Origin: Effusibacillus lacus | GTDB taxonomy: Bacteria > Bacillota > Bacilli > Tumebacillales > Effusibacillaceae | Assembly (NCBI RefSeq): GCF_002335525.1 | Contig: NZ_BDUF01000008.1 | Span: 31,741-95,740 of the forward strand | Reading direction: 5' to 3' | Length of the DNA: 64,000 nucleotides | Shown: positions 25,785 to 35,580 of the stretch, piece by piece | Numbering within the stretch: position 1 is the stretch's first letter | Layout: every line of letters starts with the position of its first letter | Made by a program: the position numbers and the translations under genes | Notes under the pieces: generated by a model | What the model was told of the DNA's origin: nothing | The model's input: only the letters and a program-made list of their open reading frames with translations | Databases searched by the model: none

Positions 25785-26057
25785 TTATCTCTGCTGCAAC
25801 CGCTTCGGCATTCCCTCGATCTCCAGCCACGCCTTTTCGATGGCGATCTTCGCCCGCGCCGCATCAAACGGAATCCCTTTTAGCCTGGCCTGGGCCTCCA
25901 GATAATCCAGTGCATGGCTGAGTTTTTCATGCCCTTTTAATTGCGTGTACGCGGTTTCCGCAAACGCATACGCCTCCCGTGCGAGAAGCTCCAGCATCTC
26001 CTGCTGTCTGGCATTCAGATGGGTGGACAGAATCCCCATGATTTTCTTCCGCAACAC
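25785..26057 (-). pseudogene. C-terminal part of an LLH-type phage holin
   Basis: The sequence LNARQQEMLELLAREAYAFAETAYTQLKGHEKLSHALDYLEAQA and on to KIAIEKAWLEIEG (residues about 12-85) resembles the C-terminal coiled half of LL-H family holins. The N-terminal membrane segment of such holins is absent. Upstream DNA is instead the amidase fragment in another frame. This indicates that a deletion fused the two lysis genes. Confidence 0.65.
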
Positions 26058-26156
26058 AGCACTTGATAATCGTCTTCCTTCTTGCCACGGTCGGGCATGC
26101 CGTTGGCAACAGCCCCGGGATCGGGATCGGCACCGCCATGTCCCGGATCAATGCAA
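26050..26156 (-). pseudogene. N-terminal fragment of an N-acetylmuramoyl-L-alanine amidase (endolysin)
   Basis: On the minus strand the translation ICIDPGHGGADPDPGAVANG, then KEDDYQVL, is the start of an amidase_3-type endolysin; DPGHGG carries the first zinc-binding histidine. There may be an extra duplicated DP codon pair. It ends abruptly at the holin fragment on one side and at the integrase fragment on the other. Non-functional. Confidence 0.7.
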
Positions 26157-26336
26157 ATCAGAGCCCACGCAAGCCTTCTTCTCCAGCAAGGCGTCCACCC
26201 CAAGATTGTGTCAGAACGTCTGGGACACTCCAAGATCAACATCACTCTCGACACCTATTCTCATGTTCTCCCCGGACTTCAAGAGCAGGTTGCAAAAGAA
26301 TTCGGGGATGCTCTTTTCGGGAAAAAATCACTTTAG
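26157..26336 (+). pseudogene. C-terminal fragment of a tyrosine recombinase (phage integrase)
   Basis: The plus strand encodes HASLLLQQGVHPKIVSERLG, then HSKINITLDTYSHVLPGLQ and a tail ending LFGKKSL and a stop. This is the catalytic end of a phage integrase. It includes the RLGH motif, the final histidine region and the nucleophile Tyr in DTYSHVLPG. All upstream domains are gone. It points towards, and ends 139 bases before, the right repeat in groEL. Confidence 0.88.
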
Positions 26337-26397
26337 CGAATTAAAGATTTGCATTTGATTTGCAATCCCAAAAAATCAACGTTTTGGTTAGATGTCA

Positions 26398-26433
26398 TAA
26401 AAATAAAGGAACCCTTGATTTCTCAAGGATTCC
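26398..26433 (-). terminator. groEL terminator
   Basis: On the minus strand GGAATCCTTGA pairs with TCAAGGGTTCC around 4 bases, followed by TTTATTTTTATG. It lies about 44 bases after the groEL stop, with a second small hairpin (GATTCCCGAAGGAATC) in front. A similar stem sits beside the left groEL-tail copy. Confidence 0.85.
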
Positions 26434-26474
26434 TTCGGGAATCAACGGTCACTTTTTCAAGGTGATCGCTTTAT

Positions 26475-28135
<1,661 letters not shown>

Positions 28136-28139
28136 TCAA

Positions 28140-28424
28140 TTACTTCTCGATTACGGCGAGAATGTCGCTTTCGCGAAGAATCAGGTATTCCACATTGTCA
28201 TACTTGACTTCGGTACCTGCATACTTCGAGTAGATTACGCGGTCGCCGACCTTCACATCCAGTTCGACGCGTTTGCCGTCTTCGTAACGGCCCGGACCTA
28301 CAGCCACAACTTCGCCTTCCTGCGGCTTTTCTTTCGCGGTGTCCGGAAGTACGATACCGCTTGCAGTTTTCTCTTCGCGTTCGACAACTTTGATTACCAC
28401 ACGGTCACCGAGTGGTTTGATCAT
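28140..28424 (-). CDS. groES: Co-chaperonin GroES
   Basis: The 94-residue lid protein of Gro[29 protein letters not shown] is the GroES signature with the mobile loop. [18 protein letters not shown] and the C-terminus [10 protein letters not shown] are also typical. It is first in the groESL operon, about 40 bases after the CIRCE element, and has GGAGGGG before the ATG. Confidence 0.99.
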   Translation of the reverse strand: MIKPLGDRVVIKVVEREEKTASGIVLPDTAKEKPQEGEVVAVGPGRYEDGKRVELDVKVGDRVIYSKYAGTEVKYDNVEYLILRESDILAVIEK

Positions 28425-28465
28425 GGACTACCCCTCCTACAAAGGATATTTTTTGTCGATCTTTG

Positions 28466-28492
28466 TTAGCACTCACCTCGGCCGAGTGCTAA
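28466..28492 (-). promoter_or_regulatory. CIRCE operator (HrcA site)
   Basis: TTAGCACTC (28466-28474) and GAGTGCTAA (28484-28492) form the perfect 9-9-9 inverted repeat known as CIRCE, bound by HrcA. HrcA represses groESL until heat or protein-folding stress titrates GroEL. No hrcA gene is in the window. Confidence 0.98.
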
Positions 28493-28503
28493 CGACAATT
28501 CTT

Positions 28504-28532
28504 ATGATATTCATTTCATATTGTCTTTGCAA
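28504..28532 (-). promoter_or_regulatory. groESL sigma-A promoter
   Basis: On the minus strand TTGCAA (28527-28532) and TATCAT (28504-28509) are 17 bases apart, directly upstream of CIRCE. The transcript would start at or near the operator, so HrcA would block it. Confidence 0.8.
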
Positions 28533-28699
28533 GACCTTACAAGGAAAATTTTAAACTTTTTTGGATTAATTTTTCGTAAATCCGTCTGTGTGTACAGAAT
28601 ACCCCGACCATTCATCTCCTTGTTTCTGCTGTCTCTTAATTTGTGCTCCGTTTCACAACCACGTTCTATTGTGTCCTTTCAAACTGGAAAAATACTCCT

Positions 28700-29290
28700 C
28701 TATTCAATTTTTGCCCACATTTCCGGCGGATTCAACTCATAGATTCCATTGTCCCGGTACATGTAATGATTGATGATGAATTCGCGTCGAATGGTGGCGT
28801 AATCCCCGTGGAACTGCTTAATGTAATCATTGATTTCCTGTTCGGTATATTTGCGGTTCCGTTCCAACCCACGCACCAGATGTTCTAAGACCATCAGTCT
28901 CTTTTTTCTCTGGGCGGGAATCTGCTTTAATTTGCCGTCAGGCGTGAAGAAATTCCTGACGACTTCGCTCCGTTCTTTGTGATGTTTCAGCTCCATCTCT
29001 GTCGGACCTCCCGGTTCGTGTCGGAAAACAACGTCCAAAATCGCGCCTGCGTTTCTCCTGAGCGTCATTTCTTCCAGGTGAAAGTAGATCGTATTCTTGT
29101 CACGCCTTTCTTTCACCAGCCCTGCTTCCCGCAACCTGGTCATATGATGGGTAATGGTTGGTGGTGAAACCCCGAGCTTTCCTGCCAGAGCTTGCCCGTG
29201 AAGCGGTCCATTGGCCAACAGAACCAAAATCCGGATCCTTGTGGGATCGGCCAACACTTTATGAAAATTCACCAGTCTGTCAAGCTGCAT
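28700..29290 (-). CDS. ArsR-family regulator with DUF2087 domain
   Basis: The 196-residue protein has an N-terminal winged HTH (KVLADPTRIRILVLLANGP, GVSPPTITHHMTRLREAGLV). A C-terminal DUF2087 region (LKQIPAQRKKRLMVLEHLVRGL, YTEQEINDYIKQFH, DYATIRREFIINHYMYRD) follows. No cysteine metal site is evident, so it may sense something other than a metal. It overlaps the upstream MFS gene by 11 bases and probably controls that transporter through the palindrome at 30602-30615. Confidence 0.88.
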   Translation of the reverse strand: MQLDRLVNFHKVLADPTRIRILVLLANGPLHGQALAGKLGVSPPTITHHMTRLREAGLVKERRDKNTIYFHLEEMTLRRNAGAILDVVFRHEPGGPTEMELKHHKERSEVVRNFFTPDGKLKQIPAQRKKRLMVLEHLVRGLERNRKYTEQEINDYIKQFHGDYATIRREFIINHYMYRDNGIYELNPPEMWAKIE

Positions 29291-30545
29291 GAGTATCCCT
29301 CCTGATTACATCCTTACGACTTTCTGCCAGGATAAGAGCTGAATACGACAAAGAAAACAGAAAAATGAGACCGCCACCGAGCGTTCCCGACAAACGCGGG
29401 CCGATGACCGGGACCAACAGGCCGGCTGCCACCATGGATAAAGCCAGCACCGAGGAACTCAGTGAATTGGTGATTGAGAAAACCCTTCCTTGCAAGTCTT
29501 CCGGGGTAGTCTTGGCAATCAGCGTGACGATCGCGGTATTCCCCAAGGCTCCCGCCATTCCAACCCCAAGCAGTGTAAGACACCCCCAGAGAAAGGAATC
29601 AGTATTGGCAAACAGGATATGCAGCAAAGAATCGGCCACAAAAGAACAACCAGCCAGCACCTTTATTTTCCGCAGACTCAGATCTGAATGTTTCGCAATC
29701 AGTATACTCCCCGCTACAGTGCCGCCTCCAATGGAGGCATACAGCATTCCCAAGCCAAAACTGTCACTTTGGTAAACGTCGGTTGCCATAACGGAAAGTA
29801 AGACATTGAAGGCTCCGCCACCGACTGCCCACCCCAGCATCAGCAGCAGAAGCGTAAGTACAATTTTGTTTGACCGCATCGATTCAAGACCTAAGAGAAA
29901 ATCTTCCCGAAAAGTTGGTACTGTTACGTTCATTTGAACACTTGGCGGCTCCTGTATGGCAGGCTTCAGCAAAAAACAGGCGGATGCAAGAAACGAAAGG
30001 GCATTCAGCACAAAAGCAGCAGACACTCCCAGATTGGCAACAATCAGTCCCCCGAGAGCAAATCCCATCACCATGACCAATCCGTTGGTCACTTCCAGCA
30101 GAGCGTTTGCCCGTCCGATCTCTTCTGTTCTTACTATGCTTGTTACATATGCAGTGCGAGCTGGCACAAACAATGCCGAAAACACCACCAGAAAAGCTGT
30201 CAGGGCATAAACTCCCCACATTTGGGAAACGTCTTGGATCAACAGAAATCCCAAAGCAATCACAAATCGCATCAAATCGCTTCCGATCATCATCCAGGTC
30301 CGCCGGATCCTGTCAGTCCACACTCCTCCCAATGGACCCATAAACAAATGGGGCAGAACCCGCATGGCCAATGTGATACCGACCGCAGTCGGGGAGTGGG
30401 TCAACTCCAGAACCAGAACCAATACGGCAACACTGTTAATCCAGTCCCCCATACCGCTAATCAAAGCGGCATAAAACAACCGGCGAAACTGCATGTTGCC
30501 TTGAAGCAGTTGCCGCTCTCCCGCGAAATTCCATTGTCTAACCAT
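29280..30545 (-). CDS. MFS transporter (DHA3-like drug or macrolide efflux type)
   Basis: The 421-residue membrane protein has about twelve hydrophobic segments. The motif GGVWTDRIRRTWMMIGSDLMRF between helices 2 and 3 is typical of the DHA3 (macrolide efflux-like) branch, as are ALISGMGDWINSVAV at the start and GRVFSITNSLSSSVLALSM near residue 335. The substrate cannot be told from sequence. The ATG at 30545 has AAGGTG 7 bases upstream. It is co-transcribed with the ArsR-type regulator and has a palindromic operator in front. Confidence 0.85.
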   Translation of the reverse strand: MVRQWNFAGERQLLQGNMQFRRLFYAALISGMGDWINSVAVLVLVLELTHSPTAVGITLAMRVLPHLFMGPLGGVWTDRIRRTWMMIGSDLMRFVIALGFLLIQDVSQMWGVYALTAFLVVFSALFVPARTAYVTSIVRTEEIGRANALLEVTNGLVMVMGFALGGLIVANLGVSAAFVLNALSFLASACFLLKPAIQEPPSVQMNVTVPTFREDFLLGLESMRSNKIVLTLLLLMLGWAVGGGAFNVLLSVMATDVYQSDSFGLGMLYASIGGGTVAGSILIAKHSDLSLRKIKVLAGCSFVADSLLHILFANTDSFLWGCLTLLGVGMAGALGNTAIVTLIAKTTPEDLQGRVFSITNSLSSSVLALSMVAAGLLVPVIGPRLSGTLGGGLIFLFSLSYSALILAESRKDVIRRDTHAA

Positions 30546-30601
30546 GCAAGTCACCTTCTTTCAGTATCAAGTCATGAGTCCCGACAAAGCAATTTGACGA
30601 T

Positions 30602-30615
30602 CATCTAATTAGATG
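30602..30615. promoter_or_regulatory. Palindromic operator of the MFS-arsR operon
   Basis: CATCTAATTAGATG is a perfect 14-bp palindrome, 57 bases upstream of the MFS start codon, with a further AT-rich half (TAATTAAATTAG) next to it. The size and position fit an ArsR-family dimer site. The 307-base gap around it (30546-30852) otherwise holds only the palindrome unit at 30735. Confidence 0.65.
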
Positions 30616-30734
30616 GTAATTAAATTAGGTTCTGCCGTCAACTCCCGAACAAAACCCTCTTTTCGGACAAACTGGAGCCGACACAATCTGAGTTCTTTAA
30701 CGATATCTGGGCAAAGAGGCTGCCCCATATTGAA

Positions 30735-30761
30735 AAATAGCGGTGAAAAACACCGCTATTT
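30735..30761. repeat. Palindromic repeat unit D
   Basis: AAATAGCGGTG pairs perfectly with CACCGCTATTT around AAAAA. It has the same AAATA/TATTT ends and size as units of clusters A-C but a completely different, fully complementary interior. It lies between the HAD gene and the MFS operon and may also stop transcription, although no strong T-run follows. Confidence 0.7.
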
Positions 30762-30852
30762 CGAAAACGTATTCTAAGGTTTTTCTGAAACAAAGCCCCA
30801 AAAGGCGCTTATTTATCCAAGCCACGACTCCATCGTGAGCCCAAAATCCAAA

Positions 30853-31518
30853 CTACCCCTTCTGTACAACTCTCTCGATCAATTGCTCCAATTCCATCTC
30901 TGCCAAGGAATCCAACCGCAGGTCATGTTCACCGAATATCAGATCCCGGGTCACGTAATTCGGCACCACAACCGTGTGCAGCCCAGCACGCTTGGCAGCC
31001 AAAGCCCCGTTAGGGGAGTCCTCAAAAGCAATCGCTTCGTTCGGCTCCACGCCCAAGCACTCGACTGCCTTCAAGTACAGCGTCGGGTCCGGTTTCACAT
31101 GCTCCACGTCATCAGCCGTTCTTACACATTCAAAATGATGCAGCAGGTTCAAATAAGCCAGCCACCGCTCTACCCAAGCCCGTCCGGAACTGGAAGCAAG
31201 GCCCACCTTTAATCCCAAATGTTTTGCTGCCGCCAGATAATTCTCCACCCCGGGCAACGCCCGCTCGTTGGCAATTCGCACCTCAAACTTCTCCCGCCGA
31301 AGCTTGCCCAAAACTTCCCTGTCCACAGGCTTCCCGATACACTCCTCAAGATACTGAAAGGCATCGAAAAAATTGGCACGGGTGCCGACGCATTTCCCCC
31401 ATATTTCGAGCGGCAGTTCCGCCCCGTGATCTTCAAAAATCTCCTGCAATACCTTGTACTCATGTGTTTCCGTATCAAAGATCAAACCGTCAAAATCAAA
31501 CACAATCGCCTTAATCAA
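30853..31518 (-). CDS. HAD-superfamily hydrolase (beta-phosphoglucomutase-like)
   Basis: The 221-residue protein shows HAD motif I AIVFDFDGLIFDTET, motif II GLASSSGR, the motif III lysine in HVKPDPTLYLKA, and motif IV IAFEDSPNGALAAKRAG. The cap is of the C1 type (subfamily IA). Such enzymes dephosphorylate or isomerise small sugar phosphates; the substrate is unknown. The start is a TTG with GGAGG 9 bases upstream. It is the last gene of the run that starts at 36908. Confidence 0.9.
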   Translation of the reverse strand: MIKAIVFDFDGLIFDTETHEYKVLQEIFEDHGAELPLEIWGKCVGTRANFFDAFQYLEECIGKPVDREVLGKLRREKFEVRIANERALPGVENYLAAAKHLGLKVGLASSSGRAWVERWLAYLNLLHHFECVRTADDVEHVKPDPTLYLKAVECLGVEPNEAIAFEDSPNGALAAKRAGLHTVVVPNYVTRDLIFGEHDLRLDSLAEMELEQLIERVVQKG

Positions 31519-31552
31519 TCCATGACTCCTCCGGTCTTTTCATCTCACATGA

Positions 31553-32290
31553 TCAATCGGCCAACCCGCTTGCTTTTAGCTGCTTCATGCGTTTCTTATA
31601 AGCGATTCGGGACAGGGTAACACCTATCTCGTAAAGCAAAATCATGGGCAGAGTGGTAATAATATCGGAAACCGGTTCCGGCGGAGACAGGATGACGCCG
31701 ATTACCACCAGCAGGAAGTACGCGTATTTCCGGTTCTTGGTCAAAAATTGGGGTGTCAGAATCCCCAACCTTGTAAGGAACAACACCACAATCGGCAGTT
31801 CAAAGATAAACCCAAAGGGCACCACAATATTTGCCATGAAGGAAAAATAATTGCCCGCCGTCTGCATCATCTCAAATTGAGTGTTGCCCAAATTGACAAA
31901 AAATTCGTAGATGGTCGGAAAAATGGCATAGTATCCAAACGCGATACCCGCAAAGAAAACCAGCGAAATGATTGGAATGAAGCTGGCAGTGACTTTCTTC
32001 TCCGTTTCCGTCAGACCGGGAGCCACGAATTTCCAGGCTTGATACAGCAACACGGGAATCGTCATGCCAATGGCGGTTACACCCGCCACAATCATATAAA
32101 CACGCAGAACCTCGGACGGACCCAATACCACCATTTTGGTTCCCTGCGGCATCCCCTGCTTCAGGAATTCAAAGATGTTCTCGACAAACGCAAAAGACAA
32201 GACGAGAAAAACGACAAAGGCAACCAGCGTGATAATCAGCCGTTTTCTTAATTCCGCCAGATGTTCCACAAGGTTCTGTTCCTGATCCAT
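31553..32290 (-). CDS. tatC: Sec-independent protein translocase TatC
   Basis: TatC is the membrane receptor for twin-arginine signal peptides. The 245-residue protein has six transmembrane segments. Its conserved N-terminus reads LVEHLAELRKRLIITLVAF, followed by FRAL-like loops and FVAPGLTETEKKV near residue 90. GGAGGAG lies 9 bases before the ATG. No tatA gene adjoins it. It sits directly after molybdenum cofactor genes; many Tat substrates are molybdoenzymes such as formate dehydrogenase, so the arrangement makes functional sense. Confidence 0.96.
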   Translation of the reverse strand: MDQEQNLVEHLAELRKRLIITLVAFVVFLVLSFAFVENIFEFLKQGMPQGTKMVVLGPSEVLRVYMIVAGVTAIGMTIPVLLYQAWKFVAPGLTETEKKVTASFIPIISLVFFAGIAFGYYAIFPTIYEFFVNLGNTQFEMMQTAGNYFSFMANIVVPFGFIFELPIVVLFLTRLGILTPQFLTKNRKYAYFLLVVIGVILSPPEPVSDIITTLPMILLYEIGVTLSRIAYKKRMKQLKASGLAD

Positions 32291-32302
32291 TGCCCGCTCC
32301 TC

Positions 32303-32806
32303 CTACTTGAGAGCCAACGTTGTAAGTATGAGTTCGACGAATAAGCCGATGTCATCTCTATGATACACGGGGATGCCGGGAGGAGCAACCAAGTCCCCGC
32401 TTCCCTTCATTGCGACGGCGACTACATTGTCCAACCGCTCGTTTTGAAAAATGGCCCCCTGTTCATCGGCAATCACAATCTTTGGCAGGTTCCCTTGTTT
32501 GAATCCTTCCACCAGGACAAGATCGACACCTTCGAAGCGGGAAAGCATCTCCTCCAAGGTCGGAGGCTCTTCCGGCCAAGCCTGAACCGTCCATTTTCCG
32601 GAACTGGCAATGGCTACCACATCAGCCCCCGCCTGCCGGTGCTTATAGGTATCGGAGCCTTCGAAATCCATCCTGAAGTCATGGGCGTCATGCTTCAGGG
32701 TTCCGACTTTGTATCCGCGGTTCTTGAGCTCGGCCACCAATCTGCAAACCAGTGTGGTTTTGCCCGTCTTCTTATACCCCACTACGGCAAACGCTTTGAC
32801 ACTCAT
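32303..32806 (-). CDS. mobB: Molybdopterin-guanine dinucleotide biosynthesis adapter MobB
   Basis: The 167-residue GTP-binding protein has Walker A VGYKKTGKTTLVCRL at the N-terminus, LKHDAHDF, and the VLVEGFKQGNLPKIV segment near residue 100. MobB helps MobA in attaching GMP to molybdopterin. Its ATG overlaps the moeA stop by 4 bases. mobA is not visible in the window. Confidence 0.94.
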   Translation of the reverse strand: MSVKAFAVVGYKKTGKTTLVCRLVAELKNRGYKVGTLKHDAHDFRMDFEGSDTYKHRQAGADVVAIASSGKWTVQAWPEEPPTLEEMLSRFEGVDLVLVEGFKQGNLPKIVIADEQGAIFQNERLDNVVAVAMKGSGDLVAPPGIPVYHRDDIGLFVELILTTLALK

Positions 32807-34065
32807 GGGACAATCTCTCCGGCGACGGGAAGATCCAGCATATATGCCTCCACCAGGTCTCCCGGCTTGACCTCGGCCTTTGCAGGGATTCGTATAAACG
32901 CCTGAATGCCGGAAAGAGTGGAGATGATTCCGGCACTTTGTCCGGCAGGAAGCGGATAAGCCCTGGCCTGTCCCTGATCAATCCTGACGGTTGCCCGCAG
33001 AAACCGGTCCATGCCGATGACTTTCAGCTCCGGATCTTCCGCCAACACGACCTGGAGCGGTCTGGTTTCAGGTTGAGCCACCCCTGCCATCGCCCGGATC
33101 GCCGGTTGCACAAACAGCATGGCATTGACAAATCCCGCTGCCGGATTCCCTGAGAGACCCAACACCGGTTTCTCCTGGACAACGGCGAAAGTGAAGGGAG
33201 TACCCGGACGCATGTTGACCTTCCAGAAGTTTACCCATCCTCCAGAAAGATGATAGGCGGCACGCATCACGTCAAAATCCCCGATGGAAACACCGCCCGT
33301 CGTCACCAGCGCATCCACGACCGGCATCGCATTCCGTATGGCTTCCACTACATCATCCACTTCATCGTCTACCTGATCCAGCAAATAGGGGACACCGCCC
33401 CAAGCGGAGATCAGACCTGACAGCATATAAGTGTTGCTGTTATAGATTTTCCCGTAAGACAGGGGCTGTTCAACACCCACCAGTTCCCTGCCGCTGGACA
33501 ACACCCCGATAATGGGCTTTCGATACACCGTAACTTTGGCCACTCCGACTGTTGCAAGAAGAGCCATTTCCACCGCCCCAATGACGGTCCCTTTTTTCAG
33601 CACTTTGGCTCCAACAGCGATGTCTTCGCCGGTTAGTGAAATCGACTCTCCCTCACGGACGGGGAGCAGAATCCCTACCTCTTCCGCTTCCGGGTGGTTC
33701 TGGGCATCCGTAATTTCAAACCGGGCCACACCATCCGCTCCTCTGGGAATGGGAGCCCCGGTCATGATCCGGATAGCTTCCCCCGGTTGCAGCACATGAT
33801 CCGTTGCCTGTCCCGCCCCAATCCGGCCCCGAACCTGCAGCCGGACCGGCGTTTCCGGGGTGGCCGTTTGCACATCAGCCGTTCGGATGGCGAAACCGTC
33901 CATCATCGAACGGTCAAAAGAAGGAACGGGAGCGTTGGCCGTCACATCCTCCGCCAATGTATATCCGAACGCATCTTTCATAGGCATTTCGATCGTGGAA
34001 ACCGGCTTGACATGAGCCAGCACTTCCCGGATCGCTTCTTCCACAGTCAGCCCCACCCGCATCAT
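32803..34065 (-). CDS. moeA: Molybdopterin molybdenumtransferase MoeA
   Basis: MoeA inserts molybdate into adenylated molybdopterin. The 420-residue protein has domain features PVPSFDRSMMDGFAIRTAD near residue 50, IRIMTGAPIPRGADGVARFE near residue 105, and the MoCF core TVYRKPIIGVLSSGREL and LVTTGGVSIGDFDVM. LSGNPAAGFV near residue 310 closes the active site. It overlaps both neighbouring molybdenum genes by 4 bases, so it is translationally coupled. Confidence 0.95.
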   Translation of the reverse strand: MMRVGLTVEEAIREVLAHVKPVSTIEMPMKDAFGYTLAEDVTANAPVPSFDRSMMDGFAIRTADVQTATPETPVRLQVRGRIGAGQATDHVLQPGEAIRIMTGAPIPRGADGVARFEITDAQNHPEAEEVGILLPVREGESISLTGEDIAVGAKVLKKGTVIGAVEMALLATVGVAKVTVYRKPIIGVLSSGRELVGVEQPLSYGKIYNSNTYMLSGLISAWGGVPYLLDQVDDEVDDVVEAIRNAMPVVDALVTTGGVSIGDFDVMRAAYHLSGGWVNFWKVNMRPGTPFTFAVVQEKPVLGLSGNPAAGFVNAMLFVQPAIRAMAGVAQPETRPLQVVLAEDPELKVIGMDRFLRATVRIDQGQARAYPLPAGQSAGIISTLSGIQAFIRIPAKAEVKPGDLVEAYMLDLPVAGEIVP

Positions 34066-35039
34066 TTGAGAAGACCTCCGTGGGCCAATTCGGCAATTTC
34101 TTGGCCCGATACTTTATCTCCCGCGAGGATTCGCGGCAAGAACAAGTCAAACGCCGTCACTTCTTCATAAATGACAGCTCCCGGCAATCCAAAGACAGGC
34201 ACCCCGCCGATATACGCAAGCATCATCATCGAACCGGGGAATATTGGCATACCGTAAGCAACCACTTCGGTGGCCAGTTCACGGATGGCACCCGGTGTCC
34301 GGTCGTCCGGATCTACCGACATGCCGCCTGTACAAAGCACAACCTCCGCGCCTTGATCCAGAAACTCCCGAATGGCTGCTTGAATGTCTTCTTTCTTGTC
34401 GCCGACAATCTTATGACCAAGGACGTCGGCTTGATAGAGGGACAGTTTCTCCCGAACTCTGGGTCCGAATTTGTCTTCAATTCGACCGCTCGCCACCTCG
34501 CTACCGGTGGTTACGATTCCAACCTTCATCGTGCGAAAGGGCAGAACGCTTATCACGGGTGCCGACATTCTGGCGATGGTTTCCGCCTGAACAACCTTCT
34601 GCTCGGAAATAATCAAGGGAACCGCCTTCATGGCCGCAACCGCATCGCCTGGCTGGACAACGCTGTCCGATTTTTTGGTCACCACCAATAGGTCTCCGAT
34701 CGAATTCAGCATCAGCAAAGCTTCTTTGTCTATTTTCAACAATCCCTTGATTTCGGATTTCAGTACGACCTTGCCCTCGGAAGGTTCGGTTGCTGTCAGA
34801 TGGCTTCCCATTACGGCTCCAGCCAAGCGAATGGCTGCATCTTCTTCATGCAGCTGGCCCGGTTGCAGTTCCAGCACATAAATGTGCTCCTTGCCAATGT
34901 CGAGCAGAGTTGGGATGTCCTCTTCCCGGATCAAATGCCCTTTCCGAAAAATCCGGCCCTTGAATTCTCCAGGTACAATCCGGGTCAAATCATGGGCTAA
35001 CCGGAGTCCCACCGCATCGCGGACATGAATCTCTCTCAT
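34062..35039 (-). CDS. MoeA-like molybdopterin-binding protein
   Basis: The 325-residue protein has an N-terminal region of its own (EIHVRDAVGLRLAHDLTRIVPGEFKG), a middle part with a GLLKIDKEALLMLNSIG segment, and a C-terminal MoCF-binding fold (MKVGIVTTGSEVASGRI, GAEVVLCTGGMSVDPDDRTPGAI, PVFGLPGAVIYEEV). This is the MoeA-like MoCF subgroup found next to true moeA in Firmicutes and archaea; its exact role is not established. It may handle molybdopterin before or after metal insertion. Confidence 0.85.
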   Translation of the reverse strand: MREIHVRDAVGLRLAHDLTRIVPGEFKGRIFRKGHLIREEDIPTLLDIGKEHIYVLELQPGQLHEEDAAIRLAGAVMGSHLTATEPSEGKVVLKSEIKGLLKIDKEALLMLNSIGDLLVVTKKSDSVVQPGDAVAAMKAVPLIISEQKVVQAETIARMSAPVISVLPFRTMKVGIVTTGSEVASGRIEDKFGPRVREKLSLYQADVLGHKIVGDKKEDIQAAIREFLDQGAEVVLCTGGMSVDPDDRTPGAIRELATEVVAYGMPIFPGSMMMLAYIGGVPVFGLPGAVIYEEVTAFDLFLPRILAGDKVSGQEIAELAHGGLLK

Positions 35040-35050
35040 TGACTCTCCCC

Positions 35051-35545
35051 CTACAGAACCGGAAGTTCCTCCATGCGGAACTCCAGCATTACTTCGTCTT
35101 CCCTGCGGTAAAAGCGCACGTTCAACCGATCCTGCATAAACAGAAGCAGGAAATCGGGAACCCCCTCAGCATCCAACAGCATCTGGTTTGGCATTAATGT
35201 CTCATCAACGGGATCCTGTTCAATATTCAGGAAGTATTGGACATGGGGCTCCTGAGTCTGATCCTCTATCACGACAAAAACATACAGATCGGAATCCTTT
35301 GTGATTGCCTGTTTTCCCGTTTCCATAAACGTCCGAAAAAGCGGATTGCTGTAGTCGTCAAGCACCAGCACGACGGGTACTTCCGGTGAGACGGTTTCCA
35401 CAAACTCCCGGATGAACACATCCCGGCCTGCTGCGTCTTTCCGATCCCGCAGTCCCAGTGTGCAGCGGAACTCCCACTCAAACCGGGCCATGGCTTTAAG
35501 CGTTCCCCCATACCCCAGCCCTATCAGGTATTGCTCTCTCTCCAT
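35051..35545 (-). CDS. Unknown protein in the molybdenum cofactor operon
   Basis: A 164-residue acidic cytosolic protein (YLIGLGYGGTLKAMARFEWE, EVPVVLVLDDYSNPLFRTFM, PDFLLLFMQDRLNVRFYRRE). I recognise no domain and see no conserved Cys or His cluster. The ATG at 35545 follows GAGGT by 7 bases. It lies between an SDR gene and the MoeA-like gene in a tightly packed run, 11 bases from the latter, so a role in molybdopterin handling is possible by context only. Confidence 0.7.
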   Translation of the reverse strand: MEREQYLIGLGYGGTLKAMARFEWEFRCTLGLRDRKDAAGRDVFIREFVETVSPEVPVVLVLDDYSNPLFRTFMETGKQAITKDSDLYVFVVIEDQTQEPHVQYFLNIEQDPVDETLMPNQMLLDAEGVPDFLLLFMQDRLNVRFYRREDEVMLEFRMEELPVL

Positions 35546-35580
35546 ACCAGTTACCTCTTTCTTTCTTTTTTTACCAGGGC

